Assembly (NCBI GenBank): GCA_964614535.1
Contig: CAZTOZ010000016.1
Coordinates: forward strand, 1-64,000
DNA: 64,000 nucleotides
Source of the DNA: JALSHZ01 sp964614535
GTDB lineage: Bacteria; Pseudomonadota; Gammaproteobacteria; UWMA-0217
Reading direction: 5' to 3'
Position 1 is the first letter of the stretch. Each line of letters begins with the position of its first letter. Both the position numbers and the translations under genes were made by a program. The notes beneath the pieces are model-generated. The model did no database searches. It was not told where the DNA came from and worked only from the letters and a program-made list of their open reading frames with translations. Below are positions 56,036 to 64,000 of this stretch, piece by piece.

Positions 56036-57205
56036 ATGAACCTACACGAATATCAAGCCAAGGCGCTGTTCCGCGACTACGGCATGCCGGTGCCCAACGG
56101 CATCGTGGCGACGACGCCAGCCGAGGCGGAGGCGGCGGCGCGGTCGCTGACGACGCCGCGGGTGGTGGTGAAGGCACAGGTCCACGCCGGCGGACGGGGC
56201 AAGGCCGGCGGGGTACAGCTGGTGGATTCGCCGTCGGCGGCGGCGGAGGCGGCCGCCTCGATGCTGGGCAGGCGGCTGGTGACGTTCCAGACCGATGCCT
56301 CGGGCCAGCCGGTGAACAGCGTGCTGGTGGAGGAGACCTGCACGATCGCACGGGAGCTCTATCTGGGCGCGGTATTGGATCGCTCGGCGCGGCGGATCAC
56401 GATCATGGCCTCCACCGAAGGCGGGATGGAGATCGAGAAGGTGGCCGCCCAATCGCCGGAGAAGATCCACAAGACGCGTATCCATCCAGTCGTCGGGCTG
56501 ATGCCGTATCAGGCACGGGAGCTGGGGTTTGCGCTGGGCCTGACGGGGGAGCAGCTCAAGCCCTTCGGCCGTTTGCTGTCGGGCCTGGCCCGGCTGTTCG
56601 AGGAGAAGGACCTGTCGCTGCTGGAGATCAATCCACTGGTGGTGACCGGCGACGGCGAGCTGCTCTGCCTCGACGGGAAGATCAATATCGATGGCAGCGC
56701 GCTCTACCGCCATCCCGATCTGGTGGCGATGCGGGACGAGTCGCAGGAGGATCCGCGCGAGATCCGTGCTGCGCAGTCGGACCTCAACTATGTGGCACTG
56801 GATGGCAACATCGGTTGCATGGTCAACGGCGCCGGGCTGGCGATGGCGACGATGGACATCATCAAGCTGCACGGCGGCGAGCCGGCCAATTTTCTCGACG
56901 TGGGCGGGAGCGCGACGGCCGAGCGGGTCGCCGAGGCACTGAAGATCATTCTCTCGGACGAGAAGGTGAAGGGGATTCTGGTCAATATCTTCGGCGGCAT
57001 CGTGCGCTGTGACCTGATTGCCGAGGGCATCATCGAGGCGGTGCGGGAGGTGCGGATCGAGGTGCCGGTGGTGGTGCGGCTGGAGGGCAACCACGCCGCC
57101 GAGGGGGCGGCGCTGCTGGCCGACAGCGAGGTGGATCTGATCACCGCCACCGATCTGACCGATGCCGCCGACAAGATCGTCGCCGCCGTGGAGGCCGCCG
57201 CATGA
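56036..57205 (+). CDS. sucC: Succinyl-CoA synthetase beta subunit
   Basis: 389 aa. ATP-grasp N-terminal region (MNLHEYQAKALFRDYG, VVVKAQVHAGGRGKAGGV), EINPLVVTGDGELLCLDGKI and the C-terminal LDVGGSATAERV and NIFGGIVRCD segments. It makes ATP (or GTP) with succinate from succinyl-CoA. AGG lies just before the ATG. It overlaps sucD (ATGA). Confidence 0.98.
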   Translation: MNLHEYQAKALFRDYGMPVPNGIVATTPAEAEAAARSLTTPRVVVKAQVHAGGRGKAGGVQLVDSPSAAAEAAASMLGRRLVTFQTDASGQPVNSVLVEETCTIARELYLGAVLDRSARRITIMASTEGGMEIEKVAAQSPEKIHKTRIHPVVGLMPYQARELGFALGLTGEQLKPFGRLLSGLARLFEEKDLSLLEINPLVVTGDGELLCLDGKINIDGSALYRHPDLVAMRDESQEDPREIRAAQSDLNYVALDGNIGCMVNGAGLAMATMDIIKLHGGEPANFLDVGGSATAERVAEALKIILSDEKVKGILVNIFGGIVRCDLIAEGIIEAVREVRIEVPVVVRLEGNHAAEGAALLADSEVDLITATDLTDAADKIVAAVEAAA

Positions 57206-58086
57206 GTATTCTGATCGACCGCGATACCAAGGTCATCTGCCAGGGTTTCACCGGCAAGCAGGGGACTTTCCATTCACAACAAGCCATCGACTACGGCACC
57301 CGGATGGTGGGTGGCGTCACCCCCGGCAAGGGGGGACAGACCCATCTCGGCCTGCCGGTGTTCGATACGGTGAAGCAAGCGGTGGCCGAGACCGGCGCCG
57401 ATGCCAGCGTGATCTATGTGCCGGCGCCATTTTGCAAGGATTCGATCATCGAGGCGGCCGAGGCCGGCATCGGGCTGATCGTCTGCATCACCGAGGGAAT
57501 TCCGGCGCTCGACATGCTGGCGGCAAAGATGGTGGTGGACGATCTCGGCGCACGCCTGATCGGCCCCAACTGTCCGGGGATCATCACGCCGGGTCAATGC
57601 AAGATCGGCATCATGCCGGGGCCGATCCACCGGCCCGGCAAGGTGGGGGTGGTGTCACGCTCGGGCACGCTCACCTACGAATGCGTCAAGCAGACCTCCG
57701 ACCCCGGCTTCGGCCAGAGCACCTGCATCGGCATCGGCGGCGACCCGATTCCGGGAATGAGCTTCGTCGATGCGCTGGCGCTGTTCGAGGACGATCCGCA
57801 GACCGAGGCGATTCTGATGGTCGGCGAGATCGGCGGCACCGCCGAGGAGGAGGCGGCGGAGTTCATCGCGTCGAACGTGAGCAAGCCGGTCTGCGCCTAT
57901 ATCGCCGGCGTCACCGCACCGAAGGGCAAGCGCATGGGTCATGCCGGGGCGATCATCGCCGGCGGCAAGGGCACGGCGCAGGAGAAATATGCCGCGCTGG
58001 AGCGGGCCGGTGTCCACACCGTGCGCTCGCCGGCGCTGCTGGGCCAGGGCGTGGCCGAGGCGGCGGGCTGGCCGTTTCCCGCCTGA
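57202..58086 (+). CDS. sucD: Succinyl-CoA synthetase alpha subunit
   Basis: 294 aa. GFTGKQGTFHSQQAIDYGT and VGGVTPGKGG mark the CoA-binding domain, and the phospho-His lies in IAGVTAPKGKRMGHAGAI. It forms the heterodimer or tetramer with SucC. gltA starts 34 bp downstream. Confidence 0.98.
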   Translation: MSILIDRDTKVICQGFTGKQGTFHSQQAIDYGTRMVGGVTPGKGGQTHLGLPVFDTVKQAVAETGADASVIYVPAPFCKDSIIEAAEAGIGLIVCITEGIPALDMLAAKMVVDDLGARLIGPNCPGIITPGQCKIGIMPGPIHRPGKVGVVSRSGTLTYECVKQTSDPGFGQSTCIGIGGDPIPGMSFVDALALFEDDPQTEAILMVGEIGGTAEEEAAEFIASNVSKPVCAYIAGVTAPKGKRMGHAGAIIAGGKGTAQEKYAALERAGVHTVRSPALLGQGVAEAAGWPFPA

Positions 58087-58120
58087 CCGCCATGCACCGA
58101 ACCAATTGCCAGAGAACACC

Positions 58121-59434
58121 ATGACGAAGAAGACCGTAACCCTGATCGACAACAGCACCGGCAAGCGGCTGGAGCTGGACGTGCTGGAGCCGACGGCCGG
58201 GCCGCCGACCATCGATGTGCGCCCGCTCTACCGCGAGCTGGGCTACTTCACCTACGACCCCGGCTATGTCTCCACCGCCAGCTGCGCCAGCACCATCACC
58301 TACATGGACGGCGAGCAGGGCGTGTTGCAATACCGCGGCTATCCGATCGAGCAGCTGGCCGAGCACAGCAGCTATCTGGAGACCTGCTACCTGCTCTACT
58401 ACGGCCACCTGCCGACGGCGACCGAACTGGGCGACTTCATCCACACCATCAACCAGCACACGATGGTCCACGAGGCGCTCAAGCGCTTCTACAGCGGCTT
58501 TCGCCGCGACGCCCACCCAATGGCCATCATGATGGGGGTGGTCGGCGCGCTGTCGGCCTTCTACCACGAGCACATGAACATCCACGATCCGCACGACCGC
58601 GAGATCGTCGCCCACCAGCTGATCGCCAAGATGCCGACCATCGCCGCCTGGAGCTATCGTTATGCCCAGGGGCTGCCGTTCATGTACCCCAAGGCGAGGC
58701 TGAGCTATACGGAGAACTTTCTCCACATGATGTTCGCCAACCCCACCGCGCCCTATACGCCGGACCCGAAGTTTGCCAAGGCGCTCGACGTAATCCTGAT
58801 CCTCCACGCCGACCACGAGCAGAACGCCTCCACCTCGACGGTGCGACTCTCCGGCAGTTCCGAGGCCAACCCCTTCGCCGCCGTGGCCGCCGGGATCGCG
58901 ACGCTCTGGGGGCCGGCCCACGGCGGCGCCAACGAGGCGGTGATCCGCATGCTCCAGGAGATCATCGACTCCGGCAAACCACTGGAGCACTACATCGAGC
59001 GGGCCAAGGACAAGCGCGACCGCTTCCGCCTGATGGGCTTTGGCCACCGCGTCTACAAGACCTACGACCCGCGCGCGCGAATCATCCGCAAGATCTGCCA
59101 CGAGATACTCGACAGCGAAAAGCACGCCGAGCAGCAAAAGCTGCTCGACACGGCGATGGAGCTGGAGCGCATCGCCCTCGAAGACCCCTATTTCCAGGAA
59201 CGCAACCTCTACCCCAACGTCGATTTCTACTCCGGCGTCATCTTCGTGGCCATGGGCATTCCGCTCAACATGTTCACCGTGCTCTTCGCGATGGCCCGCA
59301 CCATCGGCTGGATCTCGCAGTGGAACGAGATGATCAGCGACGAAAAATCCCGCATCGGCCGGCCACGGCAGCTCTATGTGGGCGAGCCGACGCGCGACTA
59401 TGTGCCGATCGAGGCCCGGGAAGCCTCCCGCTGA
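58121..59434 (+). CDS. gltA: Citrate synthase
   Basis: 437 aa, long hexameric type. Catalytic His regions are seen in ILHADHEQNASTSTVR and GFGHRVYKTYDPRA, and the Asp lies in YPNVDFYSG. An N-terminal beta domain typical of NADH-sensitive enzymes (VTLIDNSTGKRLELDVLEP) is present. It is grouped with sucCD and acnB as a TCA block. Confidence 0.97.
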   Translation: MTKKTVTLIDNSTGKRLELDVLEPTAGPPTIDVRPLYRELGYFTYDPGYVSTASCASTITYMDGEQGVLQYRGYPIEQLAEHSSYLETCYLLYYGHLPTATELGDFIHTINQHTMVHEALKRFYSGFRRDAHPMAIMMGVVGALSAFYHEHMNIHDPHDREIVAHQLIAKMPTIAAWSYRYAQGLPFMYPKARLSYTENFLHMMFANPTAPYTPDPKFAKALDVILILHADHEQNASTSTVRLSGSSEANPFAAVAAGIATLWGPAHGGANEAVIRMLQEIIDSGKPLEHYIERAKDKRDRFRLMGFGHRVYKTYDPRARIIRKICHEILDSEKHAEQQKLLDTAMELERIALEDPYFQERNLYPNVDFYSGVIFVAMGIPLNMFTVLFAMARTIGWISQWNEMISDEKSRIGRPRQLYVGEPTRDYVPIEAREASR

Positions 59435-59487
59435 CGCCCGTTCACCCGCCACGTCATCCCTTTTTGAATATCGAAGCAAGGTAAGCC

Positions 59488-62094
59488 ATGAATTTTCTCG
59501 AAAACTACCGCGCCCATGTCGAAGAACGCGCCGCCAAGGGGATCCCTCCGCTGCCGCTCGATGCCGGACAGACCGCCGAGCTGGTGGAGCTGCTGAAGCA
59601 ACCGCCCGCCGGGGAGGAGGATTTTCTGCTGACGCTGATCTCCGAGCGGGTGCCGGCCGGGGTCGACGAGGCCGCCTATGTGAAGGCCGGTTTTCTCGCC
59701 GCCATCACCCGCGGCGAGGCGACTTCGCCCCTGATCGACGAGCGCCGGGCGGTGGAACTGCTCGGCACCATGCTTGGCGGCTACAACATCGAGCCGTTGA
59801 TCCAGTGCCTGGACGACGACACGCTCGGTGAACAGGCGGCCACGGCCCTCTCCCATACACTGTTGATCTTCGACGCCTTCCACGACGTCAAGGAAAAGGC
59901 CGACGCTGGCAACCGCTTCGCCCAACAGGTGATGCAGAGCTGGGCCGACGCCGAGTGGTTCACCTCGAAACCAGCGCTGCCCGAGAAGATCACCGTCACT
60001 GTCTTCAAGGTGCCGGGCGAGACCAATACCGACGACCTCTCCCCCGCCCCCGATGCCTGGTCACGGCCCGATATTCCGCTGCACGCACTGGCGATGCTGA
60101 AGATGCCGCGCGAGGGCATCACACCCGACAAGCCGGGAGAGATCGGCCCCATCGGCACGATCGAAAAACTGAAGGAGAAAGGCTTCCCGCTCGCCTATGT
60201 CGGCGACGTGGTGGGCACCGGCTCGTCACGCAAATCGGCCACCAACTCGGTGCTCTGGCACATGGGCCACGACATTCCCCACATCCCCAACAAGCGGGCC
60301 GGCGGCTACTGCTTCGGCGGCAAGATCGCGCCGATCTTCTTCAACACCATGGAGGACGCCGGCGCGCTGCCGCTGGAGATGGACGTCTCGAAACTGGAGA
60401 TGGGCGACGTCATCGACGTCTATCCCTACGAAGGAGTGGTCAGGCGGCACGACAGCGACGAGGTGGTCTCCACGTTCGAGTTGAAGACCGACGTGATCCT
60501 CGACGAGGTACGCGCCGGCGGGCGGATTCCGCTCATCATCGGCCGGGCGCTGACGGCCCGCGCCCGCGAGGCGTTGGGGCTGGAGCCCTCGACGCTGTTC
60601 CGCACCCCCGAAATGCCGGCCGACAGCGGCAAGGGATACACGCTGGCCCAGAAGATCGTCGGCAAGGCCTGCGGCATGGAAGGCGTGCGTCCCGGAACCT
60701 ATTGCGAGCCGGTGATGACCACGGTCGGCTCCCAGGACACCACCGGACCGATGACCCGCGACGAGTTGAAGGATCTGGCCTGCCTCGGCTTCTCCGCCGA
60801 CCTGGTGATGCAGTCGTTCTGCCACACTGCCGCCTACCCCAAGCCGGTGGACGTGGAGACGCAGCATACACTGCCCGACTTCATCATGAACCGCGGCGGC
60901 ATCTCGCTGCGGCCCGGCGACGGCGTCATCCACTCCTGGCTCAACCGCATGCTGCTGCCCGACACCGTCGGCACCGGCGGCGACTCCCACACCCGCTTCC
61001 CCATCGGCATCTCGTTCCCGGCCGGCTCCGGCCTGGTCGCCTTCGCCGCCGCCACCGGCGTGATGCCGCTCGACATGCCGGAATCGGTGCTGGTGCGCTT
61101 CAAGGGAGAGATGCAGCCCGGCATCACCCTGCGCGACCTGGTCAATGCCATCCCCTACGCAGCGATCCGGCAGGGGCTGCTGACCGTGGCCAAGGAGGGC
61201 AAGAAAAACATCTTCTCCGGCCGCATCCTCGAAATCGAGGGACTGCCCGATCTCAAGGTGGAGCAGGCCTTCGAACTCTCCGACGCCTCGGCCGAACGCT
61301 CCGCCGCCGGCTGCACCATCAAGCTCGACAAGGCACCGATCATCGAATATCTGCGTTCCAACGTCGTCATGCTCCGATGGATGCTGGCCAACGGCTACGG
61401 CGACGCCCGCACCATCGAGCGACGCATCGACAAAATGGAGGCCTGGCTCGCCAACCCCGAGCTGATGGAGGCCGACGCCGATGCCGAATACGCCGCCGTC
61501 ATCGACATCGACATGAGCGAAATCACCGAACCGCTGCTCGCCTGCCCCAACGACCCGGACGACGTGCGGCCCCTCTCCGAAGTGGCCGGTCGCCGGATCG
61601 ACGAAGTCTTCATCGGCTCCTGTATGACCAACATCGGCCACTTCCGCGCCGCCGGCAAAATGCTGGAACAGACCAGCGGTCCGGTGCCGACCCGGCTCTG
61701 GATCGTCCCGCCAACCAAGATGGACGAACAACAACTGATCGAGGAGGGCTACTACAGCATCTTCGGCCGCGCCGGCGCCCGCACCGAAGTGCCCGGCTGC
61801 TCCCTCTGCATGGGCAACCAGGCCCGCGTCGCGCCCAACAGCACTGTCGTCTCCACCTCCACCCGCAACTTCCCCAACCGCCTTGGGGACAACGCCGACG
61901 TCTTCCTCGCCTCGGCCGAACTGGCCGCCGTCGCCTCCATTCTCGGCAAACTTCCCAGCGTCGATGAATACATGGCCTACGCCCGCCAGATCGACACCAT
62001 GGCCGGCGACATCTACCGCTATCTCAACTTCGACCAGATCGACAGCTACCAGGAAGCAGCGAAGAAGGTGATACCGATCCAGGAGATTGCCTAG
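59488..62094 (+). CDS. acnB: Aconitate hydratase B
   Basis: 868 aa, full length. AcnB has the swivel domain before the catalytic domains, and here the N-terminal HEAT-like region (MNFLENYRAHVEERAAKGIP) is followed by GTGSSRKSATNS. FeS ligands are in IGSCMTNIGHFR and CSLCMGNQARV. It isomerises citrate and isocitrate. It ends 231 bp before the convergent sdhB stop; the gap holds repeat copy D. Confidence 0.98.
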   Translation: MNFLENYRAHVEERAAKGIPPLPLDAGQTAELVELLKQPPAGEEDFLLTLISERVPAGVDEAAYVKAGFLAAITRGEATSPLIDERRAVELLGTMLGGYNIEPLIQCLDDDTLGEQAATALSHTLLIFDAFHDVKEKADAGNRFAQQVMQSWADAEWFTSKPALPEKITVTVFKVPGETNTDDLSPAPDAWSRPDIPLHALAMLKMPREGITPDKPGEIGPIGTIEKLKEKGFPLAYVGDVVGTGSSRKSATNSVLWHMGHDIPHIPNKRAGGYCFGGKIAPIFFNTMEDAGALPLEMDVSKLEMGDVIDVYPYEGVVRRHDSDEVVSTFELKTDVILDEVRAGGRIPLIIGRALTARAREALGLEPSTLFRTPEMPADSGKGYTLAQKIVGKACGMEGVRPGTYCEPVMTTVGSQDTTGPMTRDELKDLACLGFSADLVMQSFCHTAAYPKPVDVETQHTLPDFIMNRGGISLRPGDGVIHSWLNRMLLPDTVGTGGDSHTRFPIGISFPAGSGLVAFAAATGVMPLDMPESVLVRFKGEMQPGITLRDLVNAIPYAAIRQGLLTVAKEGKKNIFSGRILEIEGLPDLKVEQAFELSDASAERSAAGCTIKLDKAPIIEYLRSNVVMLRWMLANGYGDARTIERRIDKMEAWLANPELMEADADAEYAAVIDIDMSEITEPLLACPNDPDDVRPLSEVAGRRIDEVFIGSCMTNIGHFRAAGKMLEQTSGPVPTRLWIVPPTKMDEQQLIEEGYYSIFGRAGARTEVPGCSLCMGNQARVAPNSTVVSTSTRNFPNRLGDNADVFLASAELAAVASILGKLPSVDEYMAYARQIDTMAGDIYRYLNFDQIDSYQEAAKKVIPIQEIA

Positions 62095-62169
62095 TCACCC
62101 GGACACAGCGTCCAAATCAAAACCGAGGCGCGGGATGCCCAGCCACGCCTCCGGCCACCAGCGCAAATC

Positions 62170-62268
62170 CCACCGCCACTCCCCCCTTGGCAGGGGGAGG
62201 GCGTGCTCCTTCTCCCCCGAGGGGATGAGGGGGATGGGCGCAGCCCATGCCATGCCTCGGCATGGAGC
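62170..62268. repeat. Palindromic intergenic repeat, copy D (composite hairpins)
   Basis: Core CCTTCTCCCC-CGA-GGGGATGAGG (62208-62230), then ATGGGC-GCA-GCCCAT (62234-62248) and CCATGCC-TC-GGCATGG (62250-62265). Together they form three successive hairpins between the convergent acnB and sdhB genes. Much of it matches copy C. It may serve as a transcription-ending structure for both genes. Confidence 0.75.
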
Positions 62269-62324
62269 AGACGGCCGATGCCGGATCATGACCGGGGCCG
62301 TGGTCTCGATGGCGGTCGCCATCG

Positions 62325-63098
62325 TCAGCGCCGGATGAGTTTTTTCTTGATCAGGGCTATCGCCCTGGCTGGGTTGAGACCTTTCGGACAGGCATCGGTG
62401 CAGTTCATGATGGTGTGACAGCGGTAGAGCCTGAAAGGATCGTCGAGTGCCGCGAGCCGTTCTTCGCTGGTGTCGTCACGGGAATCGACGATCCAGCGCC
62501 AGGCGTTCAGCAGGGCGGCGGGGCCGAGGTAGCGGTCGCTGTTCCACCAGTAGCTGGGGCAGCTGGTGGAGCAGCAGGCGCAGAGAATGCATTCGTAGAG
62601 GCCATCGAGTTTCTTGCGCTCGGCCACCGACTGGCGCCGTTCCCGGTCGGGCGGTGGGGTCTTCGCCTTGAGCCACGGCTCGACCGCCGCGTGCTGGGCG
62701 TAGAAGTTGCCGAGGTCGGAGACGAGGTCCTTAACGACCGGCTGGTGTGGCAGCGGGTAGATGCGGATGTCGCCGTCGATTTCGTCGATCGGCTTGATGC
62801 AGGCGAGGGTGTTGCGGCCGTCGATGTTCATCGCACAGGAGCCACAGATGCCTTCACGGCAGGAGCGGCGCAGGGCCAGTGTGGGGTCGATCTCGTTTTT
62901 GATCTTCAGCAGCAGGTCGAGCACCATCGGGCCACAGTCGTCGAGATCGACGTGGTAGGTGTCGGTGCGCGGGTTGCCACCAGCCTCGGGATCGTAGCGG
63001 TAGACGACGACGCGGCGCGGATCACGGGCGTCGGTCGGCGCGGGCCATGTCCTCCCGGGCACGACGACCGAGTCGCGGGGCAGACGAAATTCAGCCAC
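62325..63098 (-). CDS. sdhB: Succinate dehydrogenase iron-sulfur subunit
   Basis: 257 aa, GTG start with GGAGG 8 bases upstream. The [2Fe-2S] site reads SCREGICGSCAMNIDG, the [4Fe-4S] site CILCACCSTSCP and the [3Fe-4S] site CHTIMNCTDACPKGLNP. It carries electrons from SdhA flavin to the quinone pool. It follows sdhA by 75 bp. The N-terminal 25 residues are longer than in E. coli. Confidence 0.97.
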   Translation of the reverse strand: MAEFRLPRDSVVVPGRTWPAPTDARDPRRVVVYRYDPEAGGNPRTDTYHVDLDDCGPMVLDLLLKIKNEIDPTLALRRSCREGICGSCAMNIDGRNTLACIKPIDEIDGDIRIYPLPHQPVVKDLVSDLGNFYAQHAAVEPWLKAKTPPPDRERRQSVAERKKLDGLYECILCACCSTSCPSYWWNSDRYLGPAALLNAWRWIVDSRDDTSEERLAALDDPFRLYRCHTIMNCTDACPKGLNPARAIALIKKKLIRR

Positions 63099-63173
63099 CG
63101 GCTGGACCTCCGCCGCCGCTACGAACCCTCATGTCGCCCCGGCTGGTCGTCGCTCGTGATTGCTCCGTACCCA

Positions 63174-64000
63174 TCAGTAGACCCGTTTCTTTGGCGGGAT
63201 GACCGCCACTTCGTTGCTCATGGTGTAGAGGTGGACCGGGCGGTAGTCGAAACGCACCCGTCCGGCGTGATCGACCCAGGCCAGCGTGTGCTTGAGCCAA
63301 TGCTCGTCGTCACGCGCCGGGTAGTCGTCGCGGGCGTGCCCGCCCCGGCTCTCGGTGCGGTTGAGTGCCCCGTGAACGATCGCCTGCGACTGCAGCAGCA
63401 GGTTTTCCAGCTCCAGCGTCTCGACCAGATCGGTATTCCAGCACAAGCCACGATCGGTGACACGGACATCGTCGAAGCTGGCGAAAATACGCTGCATCTT
63501 CTCCGCCCCCTCACGCAGGCTGTCACCGCTGCGAAAGACGGCGGCATGGCGTTGCATCACGCGCTGCATCCGGTCGCGGATGGCGGCGGTGGGCCGGCTG
63601 CCGCTGGCGTGGCGGAGGCGGTCGAAGCGGTCGAGCACGCGCTCGGTGGCCGACGCGGACAGCGGCGGGTGGGGCTCACCCGGCTGGAGCTGCTCACCGG
63701 CGCGCAACGCCGCGGCACGGCCAAAGACGATGATGTCCAGCAATGAATTGGAACCGAGCCGGTTGGCGCCGTGGACCGAGACGCAGGCGGCCTCGCCGAT
63801 GGCCATCAGCCCCGGCACCACTGCCTCGGGATCGCCGGTGGCCGGCGCGACCACTTCGCCATGGTGGTTGGTGGGTATCCCCCCCATGTTGTAGTGCACC
63901 GTCGGCAGCACCGGGATCGGCTCGCGGGTGACATCGACGCCGGCAAAGATGCGCGCGCTCTCGGCGATGCCCGGCAGCCGCTCGGCGATCACCTCCGGCC
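63174..64000 (-). CDS. sdhA: Succinate dehydrogenase flavoprotein subunit, 5' end outside window
   Basis: The C-terminal 275 codons are visible, and the frame stays open to the window edge, so the true start lies beyond 64000. Active-site elements include PTVHYNMGGIPTNHHGEV and GEAACVSVHGANRLGSNSLLDIIVFGR, with the C-terminal helical domain ending RGGHARDDYPARDDEHWLKHT. sdhC and sdhD would be expected upstream, outside the window. Confidence 0.97.
   Translation of the reverse strand, partial: PEVIAERLPGIAESARIFAGVDVTREPIPVLPTVHYNMGGIPTNHHGEVVAPATGDPEAVVPGLMAIGEAACVSVHGANRLGSNSLLDIIVFGRAAALRAGEQLQPGEPHPPLSASATERVLDRFDRLRHASGSRPTAAIRDRMQRVMQRHAAVFRSGDSLREGAEKMQRIFASFDDVRVTDRGLCWNTDLVETLELENLLLQSQAIVHGALNRTESRGGHARDDYPARDDEHWLKHTLAWVDHAGRVRFDYRPVHLYTMSNEVAVIPPKKRVY

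Overview
The window is GC-rich, densely packed DNA from what looks like a gammaproteobacterium. The evidence is the lolB-ispE-tRNA-Gln-prs-rplY-pth-ychF block facing hemA-prfA-prmC, an AcnB-type aconitase, and a Rhodobacter/Rhizobium-style hup/hyp hydrogenase locus. The gene content suggests a chemolithotroph that oxidises H2 and can respire N2O. No ribosomal RNA gene or other precise taxonomic marker is present, so the lineage is an inference.

Region 1 (1-18080) is a complete uptake-hydrogenase locus. The plus strand carries the structural operon hupS-hupL-(small membrane ORF)-hupC, preceded by a sigma-54-type -24/-12 promoter and ended by a strong terminator. The divergent minus strand carries hupD-F-G-H-I-J-K, hypA, hypB, the response regulator hupR, the kinase hupT, the H2-sensing hydrogenase hupU-hupV, then hypF and the start of hypC. 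The small subunit has the six-cysteine signature of O2-tolerant [NiFe] hydrogenases. H2 sensing by HupUV would signal through HupT and HupR to the sigma-54 promoter of hupSL.

Region 2 (18280-19890) is a toxin-antitoxin-chaperone (TAC) cassette: a HigB/RelE-like toxin, an Xre-type antitoxin with a C-terminal extension, and a SecB-like chaperone, with a candidate promoter and operator. Next to it lie tRNA-Met(CAU) and a perfect terminator.

Region 3 (19910-33004) is housekeeping. The minus strand holds ychF, pth, rplY, prs, tRNA-Gln, ispE, lolB and a TPR lipoprotein gene. The plus strand holds hemA, prfA, prmC, a YceH-like gene and rsmA. Between the two lies a decayed HEPN/MNT (HI0074/HI0073-like) pair with an in-frame stop and a frameshift.

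Region 4 (33145-37900) holds a helical hypothetical protein, a Cu/Zn-type permease, a methylated-DNA methyltransferase, a DUF2007 protein and a CPA2 antiporter.

Region 5 (38000-52890) is a clade II nos locus: Sec-dependent nosZ with its own terminator, a dihaem cytochrome c, nosB, nosD, nosG, nosH, nosF, nosL and nosY. Overlapping genes then continue into an unusual extension: an outer-membrane barrel, a MenA-like prenyltransferase, a BASS transporter, a UbiE/MenG methyltransferase and a second NosD. FNR/DNR-like boxes lie about 100-110 bp upstream of both nosZ and the cytochrome gene. The extension may supply a quinone to NosGH and is the most novel arrangement in the window.

Region 6 (52914-64000) holds a convergent hybrid sensor kinase with an NMT1-like sensor domain, a TCA-cycle block sucC-sucD-gltA-acnB, and convergent sdhB with a partial sdhA. 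Four related GC-rich palindromic repeats occur in intergenic gaps at about 190, 8930, 55860 and 62180.
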